The notes under the pieces were generated by a model. That model had not been told where the DNA came from, made no database searches, and saw nothing but the letters and a program-made list of their open reading frames with translations. Shown piece after piece: positions 1-8,588 of a DNA stretch of 64,000 bases. Every line of letters begins with the position of its first letter. Position 1 is the stretch's first letter. Position numbers and translations under genes: made by a program. Source of the stretch: Hymenobacter tibetensis (GTDB taxonomy: Bacteria > Bacteroidota > Bacteroidia > Cytophagales > Hymenobacteraceae); NCBI RefSeq assembly GCF_022827545.1, contig NZ_CP094669.1, positions 571,001-635,000 of the forward strand. Direction: 5' to 3'.

Positions 1-1080
1 GTACTGATTTTCATTCCGCAGATTGCGTTGCTATTCGCTTTCATTGCGGTGCTTGAAGAAACTGGCTACATGGCCCGCGTCACATTCATGATGGACCGCA
101 TCATGCGCAAGTTTGGACTGAACGGAAAGAGTGTAGTGCCTTTGATTTCGGGAATGGCCTGTGCTGTGCCCGCCATTATGAGCGCACGCACCATCGAGAA
201 CCGCAAAGACCGGATGATTACCATCTTCGTGACGCCGCTCATGAGCTGTTCAGCCCGAATTCCGGTGTACACAGTGCTTATTGGGCTGGTGGTGCCTGAC
301 CAGCCGGTACTCGGTATTTTCAACCTGCGGGGTGTGGCGTTGATGGGCTTATACCTACTTGGATTTGTGTCGGCGGTAGGGTCAGCATGGGCGCTCAAGC
401 TGATTATGAAGACTAAGGAGCGGAGCTACTTTATCATGGAATTCCCTGTCTACCGCTGGCCGCGCTGGAAGAATGTGGGGTTGACCATTGTGGAGAAGGT
501 AAAAGCTTTCGTGTTCCAAGCGGGTAAGGTGATTCTAGCTATTTCGGTGATTCTGTGGGTGCTGGCTTCTTACGGGCCCGGCAACGCACTAGAGAAAGCC
601 GAGCAGCAGGCCCGTGTCACGGCAACCCAACAAGCCCGTAGCGCCGCCGAAGTGGAATCGCACGTAGCCTCTGAAAAGTTGGAGGCTTCTTATGCTGGCC
701 GCTTTGGTCACTTGATCGAACCTGTTATTCGGCCGCTAGGGTTCGACTGGAAGATTGGTATTTCGCTGCTTACTTCATTTGCGGCCCGGGAGGTGTTTGT
801 AGGCACTATGTCGACCATCTATAGCGTAGGACAGGATGCCAATGAGCTAACGGTACAACAGAAGCTGGCCGCTGAAAAAGGCCTTGATGGAAAACCGTTT
901 TTCACACCGGCTCGTGCGGGCTCCCTGCTTGTATTCTATGTATTTGCTATGCAGTGCATGAGCACGTTGGCTACTACCTACCGCGAAACCAAAGGGTGGA
1001 CGTGGCCTATGCTCCAACTCGTCTACATGACGGGCCTTGCGTATGTGGCCTCGCTACTAGTGTATCAACTGCTGTCGTAA
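1..1080 (+). CDS. feoB: Ferrous iron transporter FeoB, C-terminal part (5' truncated by window edge)
   Basis: The reading frame is open from base 1, so this is the last 359 codons of FeoB, the inner-membrane Fe(II) importer. The N-terminal G-protein domain lies outside the window. Seen: the membrane stretch before ETGYMAR, the gate segment around GKSVVPLISGMACAVPAI, a second conserved segment with MSCSARIPVY, and several further membrane segments to the C-terminus. An Ala/Gln/Glu-rich, probably helical insert (about residues 198-235, ALEKAEQQARV onwards) sits in a soluble loop before the second gate repeat; Bacteroidota FeoB proteins are often longer here. A TTG at 28 is internal, not a start. 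It converges on the methylase gene after 98 bases with no clear terminator. Confidence 0.95.
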   Translation, partial: VLIFIPQIALLFAFIAVLEETGYMARVTFMMDRIMRKFGLNGKSVVPLISGMACAVPAIMSARTIENRKDRMITIFVTPLMSCSARIPVYTVLIGLVVPDQPVLGIFNLRGVALMGLYLLGFVSAVGSAWALKLIMKTKERSYFIMEFPVYRWPRWKNVGLTIVEKVKAFVFQAGKVILAISVILWVLASYGPGNALEKAEQQARVTATQQARSAAEVESHVASEKLEASYAGRFGHLIEPVIRPLGFDWKIGISLLTSFAAREVFVGTMSTIYSVGQDANELTVQQKLAAEKGLDGKPFFTPARAGSLLVFYVFAMQCMSTLATTYRETKGWTWPMLQLVYMTGLAYVASLLVYQLLS

Positions 1081-1178
1081 GACTCGCTGAACTCTAGCTC
1101 AATGGGTACTTACAGCTAAGCTGTACGGCGAGCATCTGCAATCTGGTAGGTGCGCTACAAATCAGCTGTAACCTAGTC

Positions 1179-1889
1179 TTACTTACCTATCAGGAATACG
1201 GCAGGCTGTTTGTGAATCTCAGGTAGGCCTACCTTTTTCCAGCCAGCTACGGTGTTGGTACGCACGTACTCATTAGGTGCAGTCAAGCTAGCCGCAATAC
1301 ACAGACGAGTAGTGGGGTGCAATTGGCTCAGAAGGTCTTCGAGCAGTTGCATATTCCGGTAGGGCGTTTCAATGAAAAGCTGCGTCTGGTGCTGGGTTAG
1401 AGTCAGTTTTTCGAGTTGCTTGATGGCAGCAACTCGGCTGCTTCGGTCGATGGGCAGGTACCCGTGAAATGTGAAGCTCTGCCCGTTCATGCCCGACGCC
1501 ATGAGGGCCAACAGCAAGCTGCTGGGCCCTACGAGTGGCACAACCTTGATGCCGTGTGTGTGCGCGGCTCGGGCCAATTCAGCGCCAGGGTCAGCAATGC
1601 CGGGGCAGCCGGCCTCGGAAATTACGCCGGCATCATGCCCGGCAAGGAGGGGTTTTAAGGCGGCCTGAATTTCAGCCTCTGAGCTGTCTTTGTCGATGAC
1701 GCTAATACGCAGTTCCTCAATTACCTGATTGGGCGCTATGCTTTTGATGAAGCGCCGGGCCGTTCGAGCATTCTCCACTAAAAAGTGAGATAGCGCGCTT
1801 ACATGTGCAGCAACCTGAGGAGGCAACACTTGCGGCGCCGTGTCATCGGCAAGAATAGTAGGAACGAGGTACAGAATGCCGGTTTTCAC
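1179..1889 (-). CDS. RsmI-like SAM-dependent methyltransferase (tetrapyrrole-methylase fold)
   Basis: A 236-residue SAM-dependent methyltransferase of the family that includes RsmI, which 2'-O-methylates C1402 of 16S rRNA. Seen: N-terminal LYLVPT strand, ENARTARRF (canonical RsmI has a related E-x-x-R/T-x-x-L segment), SEAGCPGIADPGAEL and the glycine-proline VPLVGPSSLLLALMASG loop that binds SAM. The N-terminus departs from the usual ATPIGNL, and the protein is shorter than typical RsmI (about 280 residues), so it resembles the short Bacteroidota paralogue rather than RsmI proper. Its exact substrate is therefore uncertain. It follows the alpha/beta hydrolase gene by 57 bases on the same strand and may share its transcript. 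Confidence 0.85.
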   Translation of the reverse strand: MKTGILYLVPTILADDTAPQVLPPQVAAHVSALSHFLVENARTARRFIKSIAPNQVIEELRISVIDKDSSEAEIQAALKPLLAGHDAGVISEAGCPGIADPGAELARAAHTHGIKVVPLVGPSSLLLALMASGMNGQSFTFHGYLPIDRSSRVAAIKQLEKLTLTQHQTQLFIETPYRNMQLLEDLLSQLHPTTRLCIAASLTAPNEYVRTNTVAGWKKVGLPEIHKQPAVFLIGK

Positions 1890-1946
1890 AGAAAAGACAA
1901 TAGAGCGGAGATTAGCAGTGCGTAAGCCTGTAAAAGCGTTAGGTGC

Positions 1947-2723
1947 TTATGAGCCAATGAAGGCACGCACCAGTTCAAATACGGTATCCGGAGCTTCTGC
2001 ATGCACCCAATGACCAGCATCGACAACAGTTTCCACTTGCGAATTGGGAAACAAAGTGGGAATGCTGTACAGCTTGTCTTCCGCGGTGATATAGTCCGAT
2101 TTGCCACCCCGAATGAAAAGAGTGGGCTTCAGGCACGGGGCTGAGCCACTGATTTCGGCGCCAATCTCAGCTATGTTGCTGGTAAGAGCTTGTAGGTTTT
2201 GGCGCCACGCAAACGAGTTATCCTCTAAACGATACAAGTTCTTCAGCAAAAACTGGCGCACCCCAGGCTGCCGAATATGCTGAGCCAGTGCGTCATCGGC
2301 TTGCTGCCTGTTCTCAATGGTGGTGAGGTCAACGGCATTTAGGCCCTCTAGAATATCGTCTTGATGCGCCATATCGGAAAAGCGCGGAGCTATGTCTACA
2401 ACCACTAGCTTAGCCAGGCGGTCTGGGTGGTCGAGGGCGAAGCGCATGGCTACTTTGCCGCCCATGCTGTGCCCGAGCAGCGTTAGTTCCGGTCCAAGGG
2501 CAAGGCTGTTTAGAAGGGCGAGTACATCTGCACTCATCAGTTCGTAGGTGTGCTCGGGCGTTTGGAACGAACGGCCGTGGTTGCGCAAGTCAACGCTAAC
2601 CACCCGATGGCCAGCCTCCGACCAGCGGCGTGCTAATGTTTGCCAGTTATCGAGGGTGCCAAAGAGGCCGTGTAGAATTACCAAAGGGGTGCCTTGGCCT
2701 ATTTCGCGGTGATGTAGTTGCAT
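1947..2723 (-). CDS. Alpha/beta-fold hydrolase, YbfF-like esterase
   Basis: A 258-residue alpha/beta hydrolase. Seen: oxyanion segment LVILHGLFGT near residues 15-24, nucleophile elbow GHSMGG with Ser86, an acid in the DKLYSIPTLFP/VVDAG region, and catalytic His in DAGHWVHAE near the C-terminus. Length and the LHGLFGTLDNW motif match the YbfF/acyl-ester hydrolase branch. The natural substrate cannot be read from sequence. No signal peptide, so it is cytoplasmic. It is the upstream gene of a probable two-gene unit with the RsmI-like methylase. About 200 bases upstream, to 2931, hold no gene, only a weak CCAGCCAT/ATGGCTGG inverted repeat. Confidence 0.88.
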   Translation of the reverse strand: MQLHHREIGQGTPLVILHGLFGTLDNWQTLARRWSEAGHRVVSVDLRNHGRSFQTPEHTYELMSADVLALLNSLALGPELTLLGHSMGGKVAMRFALDHPDRLAKLVVVDIAPRFSDMAHQDDILEGLNAVDLTTIENRQQADDALAQHIRQPGVRQFLLKNLYRLEDNSFAWRQNLQALTSNIAEIGAEISGSAPCLKPTLFIRGGKSDYITAEDKLYSIPTLFPNSQVETVVDAGHWVHAEAPDTVFELVRAFIGS

Positions 2724-2931
2724 AATAAAAGCGGAAAGAGCGGGTAAAGGTCGGGAAACACTAGCATATCTGTGGATGGCCCGGGTTGCTTTACCGCTTA
2801 CGCAGGCCTACCTGAGTTGCCGAGGTAGTTGCCGACGCATTCAGCAGAGTGTTTCACTAGCCAGCCATATTAGGAGTCAATAAACGCCGTGAATGGCTGG
2901 TATCCTTCTAGAGGCTTTGCACAAACTGGCG

Positions 2932-3531
2932 TTATGGGCGAACAAAACAGAACCACCGCCTTGTGGTTTCCAGCTTGGTGTTGCGTAGAAAGTCAGTTAA
3001 TGACGTGAGCTTAAGCAACAACGAGGTAATAGAGACTATGCGGCCATCATGCAGGTACAGCTGCACGTATTCGTAGTTGCTCCAGAAGAGGCGGGGTGAA
3101 ACGCAACGGGCATACACCACCCGCTGTATATCGGCGCGCGTAAACGGCACGCGTTGGCCGTCTTCGAACACTTCCAACACATTTTGCTTGGGCTCGAATA
3201 CCACTTGCGTGGCATGATTGCGCAAATAGTAGTGCAGATGCAGCACCAGCGCAGGAGCTGCAAACCCTAGAACCAACGCTGAAATTATCAGCAGCAAAAT
3301 CAACTCGTAGGCCGAGAGTGTGCCCACAAAGAGAAAGGAAGCCAAAAAGGGTAGACCCACGGCCAGGCACAACAGCGGCCAAAACAACAGCGCCACTTGC
3401 CGGCTAAAGGAAATCTGGTAAGTTTTGCGGCGGGTGCCAAACAAACCGGTAATCAACCGTAACCCCACAATCAGGGCCACAACTACGGCCCCAAACTCCA
3501 ATAGGGGCCGTAGGAGCGCAACAGTTTTCAC
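2932..3531 (-). CDS. Unknown membrane protein downstream of selD
   Basis: Not recognised. The 199-residue protein has three likely membrane segments (about residues 10-30, 46-70 and 74-100) followed by a roughly 90-residue soluble tail with alternating beta-like stretches (QVVFEPKQNVLEVFEDGQ), in the style of small bacterial PH-like domains attached to membrane anchors. The gene begins 9 bases after the selD stop, so it is probably the last gene of the pdxJ/mnmH/selD transcript. The coupling is positional only. Nothing in the sequence (no Cys-rich motif, no catalytic signature) ties it to selenium. Confidence 0.7.
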   Translation of the reverse strand: MKTVALLRPLLEFGAVVVALIVGLRLITGLFGTRRKTYQISFSRQVALLFWPLLCLAVGLPFLASFLFVGTLSAYELILLLIISALVLGFAAPALVLHLHYYLRNHATQVVFEPKQNVLEVFEDGQRVPFTRADIQRVVYARCVSPRLFWSNYEYVQLYLHDGRIVSITSLLLKLTSLTDFLRNTKLETTRRWFCFVRP

Positions 3532-3540
3532 AGACTAGGC

Positions 3541-4602
3541 TTAACTAACCTGAATCCACGCCTCATCGGCTCGATGCTCACGCAACGTTCCGAAAGGCTG
3601 CAGTTCTAGGCCGTGCTGCTTGAACACTGCCTGCACTTGGTTGCGCCCAGCTGGTTCTACGCACACCAGAAGCCCGCCCGACGTTTGGGGGTCGCAGAGC
3701 CAGGCGCGTTGCTCGTCGGTGATGGCGCCAATCTTGTGGCCGTACGAGTCCCAATTGCGCACGGTACCACCCGGAATGGCTTTTTGCGCCCGGTACAATT
3801 CGGCTTCCTGAATGAGCGGCACGGCGCTAAAACGTACTTCTGCTGTTAAGTTGCTGCCTTCGCATACCTCAGAAAGATGGCCCAACAAGCCAAAGCCTGT
3901 CACGTCGGTCATGGCGCGCACCGCGGCGAGTTTGCCTAAGTCTTCGCCTATTTTGTTGAGCTGCATCATGCTGCGCGGCGCTATTTGCTCGTCCTCGGGG
4001 CGCAGAATTCCACGCTTCTGAGCTGTCGTGAGCATGCCCACGCCGAGAGGTTTGGTGAGGTACAGTTCACAGCCAGCAGTGGCCGTATCATTTTGCTTGA
4101 GGTTTTCGATGGCGAGCATGCCCGTCACGGCCAAGCCGAAAATAGGCTCGGGCGAGTCGATGCTGTGGCCGCCAGCCAGCGGGATGCCCGCTTCCTGGCA
4201 GATACTCCGGCTTCCTTCTATCACGCGGCGAGCTACTTCCGGCGCCAGCTTATCAATAGGCCATCCAAGCACGGCAATGGCCATAACGGGCCGCCCGCCC
4301 ATAGCATACACGTCACTGATGGCATTGGCGGAAGCAATACGCCCGAAATCGTAGGCATCATCCACGATGGGCATGAAGAAGTCGGTGGTGCTGATGAGTG
4401 CCTGTCCGTTGCCAATGTCATAGACAGCCGCATCATCGCGCGAGGAGTTTCCGACCAGCAACTTGTCGTCGTGGGGCTGCGGAATACTGGTGTGCAGAAT
4501 CTGGTCGAGCACCTTGGGCGCTATTTTGCAGCCGCAGCCAGCACCGTGGCTGTACTGGGTGAGGCGAATTTGGTCGGTGGTTTCGGGAGTCATCAGTAGC
4601 AA
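3541..4602 (-). CDS. selD: Selenide, water dikinase (selenophosphate synthetase)
   Basis: SelD makes selenophosphate from selenide and ATP, the selenium donor for tRNA 2-selenouridine and, where present, selenocysteine. The 353-residue protein carries the N-terminal [11 protein letters not shown] motif. By comparison with E. coli SelD (Cys17, Lys20) the catalytic pair is Cys23 and Lys26, so this is a cysteine form, not a selenoprotein. Further signatures are DDAAVYDIG (metal/ATP binding), [11 protein letters not shown] and the AGGHS segment. An in-frame ATG three codons downstream (4593) is an alternative start. The gene lies 28 bases after the VOC gene in a minus-strand operon with mnmH, so its product most likely feeds MnmH directly. 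Confidence 0.97.
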   Translation of the reverse strand: MLLMTPETTDQIRLTQYSHGAGCGCKIAPKVLDQILHTSIPQPHDDKLLVGNSSRDDAAVYDIGNGQALISTTDFFMPIVDDAYDFGRIASANAISDVYAMGGRPVMAIAVLGWPIDKLAPEVARRVIEGSRSICQEAGIPLAGGHSIDSPEPIFGLAVTGMLAIENLKQNDTATAGCELYLTKPLGVGMLTTAQKRGILRPEDEQIAPRSMMQLNKIGEDLGKLAAVRAMTDVTGFGLLGHLSEVCEGSNLTAEVRFSAVPLIQEAELYRAQKAIPGGTVRNWDSYGHKIGAITDEQRAWLCDPQTSGGLLVCVEPAGRNQVQAVFKQHGLELQPFGTLREHRADEAWIQVS

Positions 4603-4630
4603 AAAGTAAAAGAGACAGAAGAGCAGACGG

Positions 4631-5020
4631 CTATAGCGCCCAAGCGCTATGTTGCAATACTACGTGGTAGCCATCCGGGTCTTCAAACGTAAGGCCCAAC
4701 TGGTCCCAATACGGATTGTAAGCCGGAAGTGGCGCAAAGCCGGCTGCTTGCATGCGCTGCACCGCCGCCTCCCACTCCGACCGTTCTGGTAAGTAGAACA
4801 CCAATAGATGATCGGCGGTGGGTGCCCGGCCTACGTGGTGGCCGGGTTGGTGTGTGAATTCCAAGTGGTAAGGAGCCTGCGGGGCACCCAGCATTACGCC
4901 ATCAAACCCATTGTGGGCAGTAAAGGAAGCGAGTTCGGTGAGGCCTAGTCCGTCGCGGTAGAAGCACAGCACAGCCGCCAATTGGTCAGTAGGGCGAGCA
5001 ACTCGCAGCTTAGGCACCAC
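4631..5020 (-). CDS. VOC-family (glyoxalase/bleomycin-resistance fold) protein
   Basis: A 129-residue single-domain vicinal-oxygen-chelate protein. Seen: N-terminal beta-strand with the RPTDQL segment, FYRDGLGL, a central HLEFTHQPG strand, and C-terminal [19 protein letters not shown] with the usual metal-ligand Glu/His region. Members bind divalent metals and act as glyoxalases, dioxygenases or binding proteins, and the activity cannot be predicted. The start overlaps the end of mnmH by 11 bases and selD follows, so translation is probably coupled with the selenium genes. That location between two selenium genes is the only clue to a special role. Confidence 0.88.
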   Translation of the reverse strand: MVPKLRVARPTDQLAAVLCFYRDGLGLTELASFTAHNGFDGVMLGAPQAPYHLEFTHQPGHHVGRAPTADHLLVFYLPERSEWEAAVQRMQAAGFAPLPAYNPYWDQLGLTFEDPDGYHVVLQHSAWAL

Positions 5021-6068
5021 GGGAAGGGAGGGAAGTAGGGTGGTCAGTAAGCAGATTAGCTTGTCGGGCTGCTAGCTGCACCAACTCGGCATTTACGGCA
5101 GCGTCACAGGTATCAGATGGGACGCGGATAGCAGAACGGTTCGTTAGGCCGTGGCTATAGGTCTTGTCATAGTAATCTAGCACTAAACTTACCATCTTCT
5201 CCATATCGTCTTCTCCAATAGCAGACAACGCTTCCTTGGTGGCCAGCCCACCCAACCGCTTTCTGATGCGCAGGATAGACGTAGCCAAGGCACCTGGGTC
5301 TTCGCGGCCGTATTCTTCGGCTAGCTTGCGCACTCGGACGGAACGCGGTATTTCCAGCACCACCAGCGGGGCTTCGCTCATTTGCCGGAACAAGGGCGGT
5401 GGCACATGAATGCCACCAATCGTGCGGCTCTCGTCTTCCACCCAAACTGGAACGTCCACCGAAAGCTTGTTCAACGCAAATGCCAAGTCGTTTTCAAACT
5501 GCTCTTGCGTGGGCTGGGGCGGCAGGCCAATGCTTCCAAAGGCCGAACCCTTGTGGCTGGCTAGGCCTTCCAAATCCACTATTGGCTCCTGTAGCCGCGC
5601 CAGCTCGTGCAGGACATCGGTTTTGCCTGATCCTGTAAGGCCTCCTAACACCAGCAAAGGCCGGGGCACTGCGAGTTGGGCAAGCACCCACTGGCGATAC
5701 TCCTTATAGCCTTTATTCAGCAAATGCACCTGAAAGCCTGCCAATTCCAGCAGCCATTGCACAGCGCCACTGCGCATACCGCCGCGCCAGCAATGCACGC
5801 GCACTTCCTTGCCCGGAGCTAGTTTGGTGGCCACTTTCACCATCTGGCTCATCTTCGGCCCAAACAAGTCCAGCCCCAATAACACGGCTTTGTCCTGGCT
5901 GGCTTGCTTGTAGGTAGTGCCGATGCGGGCCCGCTCCTCATCGGAAAACAAAGGAAAGCTCAGCGCCCCCGGTATGTGGCCGTGGGCGTACTCCACCGGA
6001 GCACGCACATCAAGAATAGGCGTGTTGGCAGGACCTTGCAGAAAGTCGGGGAGGGGCGAGCGAGGCAT
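5010..6068 (-). CDS. mnmH: tRNA 2-selenouridine synthase
   Basis: MnmH (SelU/YbbB) uses selenophosphate to turn 2-thiouridine at the wobble position of Lys, Glu and Gln tRNAs into 2-selenouridine through a geranylated intermediate. The 352-residue protein has the expected two parts: an N-terminal rhodanese domain (LDVRAPVEYAHGHIPGA, catalytic Cys93 in VHCWRGGMRSG) and a P-loop domain beginning GGLTGSGKT at residues 142-150. Length is near the E. coli protein's. It is the first gene of the tight mnmH-VOC-selD-membrane protein series, 76 bases after pdxJ. With SelD being a Cys form and no sel genes for selenocysteine in view, this cluster points to selenium use in tRNA. Confidence 0.96.
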   Translation of the reverse strand: MPRSPLPDFLQGPANTPILDVRAPVEYAHGHIPGALSFPLFSDEERARIGTTYKQASQDKAVLLGLDLFGPKMSQMVKVATKLAPGKEVRVHCWRGGMRSGAVQWLLELAGFQVHLLNKGYKEYRQWVLAQLAVPRPLLVLGGLTGSGKTDVLHELARLQEPIVDLEGLASHKGSAFGSIGLPPQPTQEQFENDLAFALNKLSVDVPVWVEDESRTIGGIHVPPPLFRQMSEAPLVVLEIPRSVRVRKLAEEYGREDPGALATSILRIRKRLGGLATKEALSAIGEDDMEKMVSLVLDYYDKTYSHGLTNRSAIRVPSDTCDAAVNAELVQLAARQANLLTDHPTSLPSRGA

Positions 6069-6144
6069 AAGAAGTCAATGAACAAGCAGCGCTCAACACC
6101 CGCTGGTTTGCGAGAACTGAGTGAGTACCTGAGGATGGGCAAGA

Positions 6145-6867
6145 TTAGTTGTCGGAAGCCAGCTGACGACGGTAGAGCTGGATAGTGTTTTCGAGGCCCA
6201 GATAGAGGGCGTCGCACACCAGCGCGTGCCCAATGCTTACCTCATCCAAGCCGGGCAGGTTCTGATGAAGATAGGCCAAGTTGTCGAGGTCGAGGTCGTG
6301 GCCCGCGTTGATACCGAGGCCTAGTTGCTGAGCTAAAGTGGCGGCAGTACGGTAGGGAAGAATGGCTGCCTCCCGGTCGTGGTGGTAGCCACGCGCATAG
6401 TCTTCGGTGTACAACTCAATTCGGTCGGTGCCAGTCCCAACAGCGGCTTTCACCATCTCCAGGTTTGGATCGAGGAAAATGCTAACTCGGCAGCCCAGCG
6501 CTTTCAATTCCTGCACAACACCCATCAAATAAATCTGATGCTCTACCGTGTTCCACCCAGCGTTAGACGTTATGGCATCCGGTGCATCGGGCACTAGGGT
6601 TACCTGCTCCGGGCGCACTTCGTGCACCAAATTCAGAAAGTCGGGCGTGGGGTTACCTTCTATGTTTAGCTCCGTAGTAACCAGGGCTTTCAAGTCGCGC
6701 ACATCCTGGTAGCGGATATGCCGCTCGTCGGGCCGGGGGTGAACTGTAATGCCTTGAGCGCCAAACCGCTCACAGTCGCGCGCTACCTCAAGTAGGTTAG
6801 GACGGTTGTGGCCGCGGGCGTTCCGCAGAGTAGCTATTTTATTTATGTTTACGCTAAGCTTGGTCAT
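6145..6867 (-). CDS. pdxJ: Pyridoxine 5'-phosphate synthase
   Basis: PdxJ condenses 1-deoxy-xylulose 5-phosphate with 3-amino-2-oxopropyl phosphate to form pyridoxine 5'-phosphate, the last ring-closing step of the DXP-dependent vitamin B6 pathway. The 240-residue TIM barrel shows [16 protein letters not shown] at the start, [14 protein letters not shown], the conserved Glu in [15 protein letters not shown], and the phosphate-binding [12 protein letters not shown] near the C-terminus, with SIGHALV. An upstream in-frame ATG at 6909 would add 14 unconserved residues, so 6867 is the better start. A TATCTTTG element about 40 bases upstream fits a Bacteroidota promoter. It is divergent from the plus-strand membrane-protein gene. 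Confidence 0.97.
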   Translation of the reverse strand: MTKLSVNINKIATLRNARGHNRPNLLEVARDCERFGAQGITVHPRPDERHIRYQDVRDLKALVTTELNIEGNPTPDFLNLVHEVRPEQVTLVPDAPDAITSNAGWNTVEHQIYLMGVVQELKALGCRVSIFLDPNLEMVKAAVGTGTDRIELYTEDYARGYHHDREAAILPYRTAATLAQQLGLGINAGHDLDLDNLAYLHQNLPGLDEVSIGHALVCDALYLGLENTIQLYRRQLASDN

Positions 6868-6906
6868 CTTTGGAGTGGTTCGTCTTGGCTGTTCCCGGTA
6901 AGGAGT

Positions 6907-6914
6907 CAAAGATA
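6907..6914 (-). promoter_or_regulatory. Putative -7 element of pdxJ (TATCTTTG)
   Basis: On the minus strand this reads TATCTTTG, a perfect match to the Bacteroidota -7 consensus TAnnTTTG, 40 bases before the chosen pdxJ start. No clear TTTG -33 element lies about 20 bases further upstream, so the call rests on the -7 box and position alone. Confidence 0.4.
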
Positions 6915-6926
6915 CAACTCCGAACT

Positions 6927-8000
6927 ATGCTCCCTGTTTTCTTCGCTGCGCCCATGGCTCCCTCTGTATCTGCCCGCTTTCGCCCCGTTCTGCTGTTCAG
7001 TAGTCTAGCTGTGCTGGTGCTGGGCGTCGAGTATTTCATTATTCAGCAACCCGATTTTCTGGTTCGCCCGACGCTGTCGGCGGCCGTAACCTTCGATTTG
7101 CTGGTATGGCCACCCGTGCTGTTTTACATTTTTATTGTGCGCCGCTATCAGTTGCCCATTACAGCGATAGGGGTAGTTTTTGCCGCTATGCTTGCGCTGA
7201 GCTACTACCTAATTCCAGTGGCGCAACAAGAGTACCTGCGCGGTGCTAGGCAGGTGTTACCATTGCTGGAAGCTGCATCCTTTCTGCTCCTGCTGCTGAA
7301 TATGCGTCGGTTGCGGCTGGCTTATCTAGCTGCCCGCCCTAGCACACCTGATATAACTGCCAACTTATCTGTTGCCTTCACTGCCGTTTTCAACCAGCCA
7401 GTTGAGGGTTTGGTATTTGAGGCCAGTTTATGGTACCATGCTTTTCTGAGTTGGAAAAGCAAGCCGCGGTACTTGGTTGGGCAGCAGGCTTTCAGTGGCC
7501 ACTGTCAATCAGGTTTCGTTGCGCTTCTGCTCACTTTTGCTGGCTTGTCCGTTATTGAAACTGGTGCGGCTCATATTCTGCTGGTACGCTGGAATCCCGG
7601 GGTAGCATTGGCCGCACTATTACTGAACGTATACATGCTAGTTGGCTTTATAGGACATCTACGGGCCGTGTTGCTGTGTCCGCCCGTGCTGCTTACTGCC
7701 TCCGGAGAGTTGCTGCTACGAGCAGGTTTGGTGTGGAGGCTCTCGGCTCCGGCTACCAGCCTAATAGCAATCCGACGCATTACCGATGTGCCCCCTGCCG
7801 CCACCGACCTGTTAAACTTAGCTAAGCCGCTACTGACACCACCCAATATATTACTGACTTTTGGTGCGCCAGTGGTGATAACAGGGCCCTATGGGCTTCG
7901 TCGTAAAGCGTGCCAGTTAGCTGTATATATTGATGATGTTACCGCTTGCTACGACGCTTTACTAGAAGTAGCACCCAATGCATCGTGCAAAAACCCGTAA
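6927..8000 (+). CDS. Unknown polytopic membrane protein
   Basis: Not recognised. About 357 residues with six or so hydrophobic helices (for example VLLFSSLAVLVLGVEYFII, LLVWPPVLFYIFIV, ITAIGVVFAAMLALSYYLI, ALLLTFAGLSVIETGAAHILLV). A final cytoplasmic-looking region of about 110 residues has no recognised motif. An upstream in-frame ATG at 6870 would overlap the pdxJ promoter, and an ATG at 6954 (MAPSVSARF) is an equally good start, leaving a membrane segment immediately after. The gene leads a plus-strand series with the YqeY-like and CvpA-like genes. Function unknown. Confidence 0.75.
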   Translation: MLPVFFAAPMAPSVSARFRPVLLFSSLAVLVLGVEYFIIQQPDFLVRPTLSAAVTFDLLVWPPVLFYIFIVRRYQLPITAIGVVFAAMLALSYYLIPVAQQEYLRGARQVLPLLEAASFLLLLLNMRRLRLAYLAARPSTPDITANLSVAFTAVFNQPVEGLVFEASLWYHAFLSWKSKPRYLVGQQAFSGHCQSGFVALLLTFAGLSVIETGAAHILLVRWNPGVALAALLLNVYMLVGFIGHLRAVLLCPPVLLTASGELLLRAGLVWRLSAPATSLIAIRRITDVPPAATDLLNLAKPLLTPPNILLTFGAPVVITGPYGLRRKACQLAVYIDDVTACYDALLEVAPNASCKNP

Positions 8001-8005
8001 TCTTG
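7998..8005 (+). promoter_or_regulatory. Weak -7-like element before the yqeY-like gene (TAATCTTG)
   Basis: TAATCTTG differs by one base from TAnnTTTG, overlaps the stop codon of the preceding gene and lies 22 bases before the ATG of the YqeY-like gene. No convincing -33 element is visible, so read-through from upstream is equally possible. Confidence 0.25.
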
Positions 8006-8027
8006 CATCCTCATTCCTTCCCGACTT

Positions 8028-8492
8028 ATGGCTCTGAAAGACCTCATCGACGCAGATATCAAAAAGGCTATGCTAGCTAAAGACAAAACTCGTCTTACTA
8101 CGCTACGCAGCATCAAATCCCAGATTATGCTGGCCGAAACGGCCGAAGGCCAGCATGGCGCGGCTCTTACCGAAGACGCCGAGGTAAAGCTACTTACCAA
8201 GCAAGCCAAGCAGCGCCGCGAAGCCGCCGAAACCTACAACAAGCAGTTCCGCTCCGACCTCGAAGAAGTGGAACTAGCTGAGTTGGCTATCATCGAGGAA
8301 TATCTCCCTCAGCAGCTTAGCGAAGCCGATTTGGTGGAGCACTTGGTGGGCATCATTCAACGCGTAGGTGCCACTGGCCCCTCCGACCTCGGCAAAGTAA
8401 TGGGAGTGGCCGCGCGCGAGCTAGCTGGCAAAGCCGACGGCCGCCTAATCTCGCAGGTGGTAAACAACCTGCTTAACAACACAAATTTGTAG
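8028..8492 (+). CDS. GatB/YqeY domain protein
   Basis: A 154-residue protein of the YqeY family, whose C-terminal domain is related to the tail of GatB (tRNA amidotransferase subunit B). Seen: the N-terminal helical module with MLAKDKTRLTTLRSIKSQI, the basic AKQRREAAETY stretch, EEYLPQQLSEADL, and the C-terminal GPSDLGKVMGVAARELAGKADGRLISQVV that matches GatB-tail architecture. Proteins of this family are thought to bind tRNA, but the role is not established. It sits 27 bases after the preceding membrane protein and about 97 bases before the CvpA gene. Confidence 0.93.
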   Translation: MALKDLIDADIKKAMLAKDKTRLTTLRSIKSQIMLAETAEGQHGAALTEDAEVKLLTKQAKQRREAAETYNKQFRSDLEEVELAELAIIEEYLPQQLSEADLVEHLVGIIQRVGATGPSDLGKVMGVAARELAGKADGRLISQVVNNLLNNTNL

Positions 8493-8588
8493 TAGAGCCG
8501 AATAGCGCGTTTGCCGATGGGCTACAACATAGTAGCTCCATTGGCAGACGCACTGCCTCACTTTGTCACTGTTTCGCCAGCGAATCCT

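Noticed and set aside
1886..2107. Small frame at the end of the alpha/beta hydrolase, possibly a frameshifted extension
   Set aside because: The hydrolase frame is complete with its C-terminal His; the small frame is out of phase and unconserved.
3985..4599. 204-codon open frame antisense to selD
   Set aside because: Shadow of selD; selD motifs on the other strand are unambiguous.
4593..4602. Possible selenocysteine codon in selD
   Set aside because: The catalytic position is encoded as ordinary Cys; no in-frame TGA occurs in the gene.
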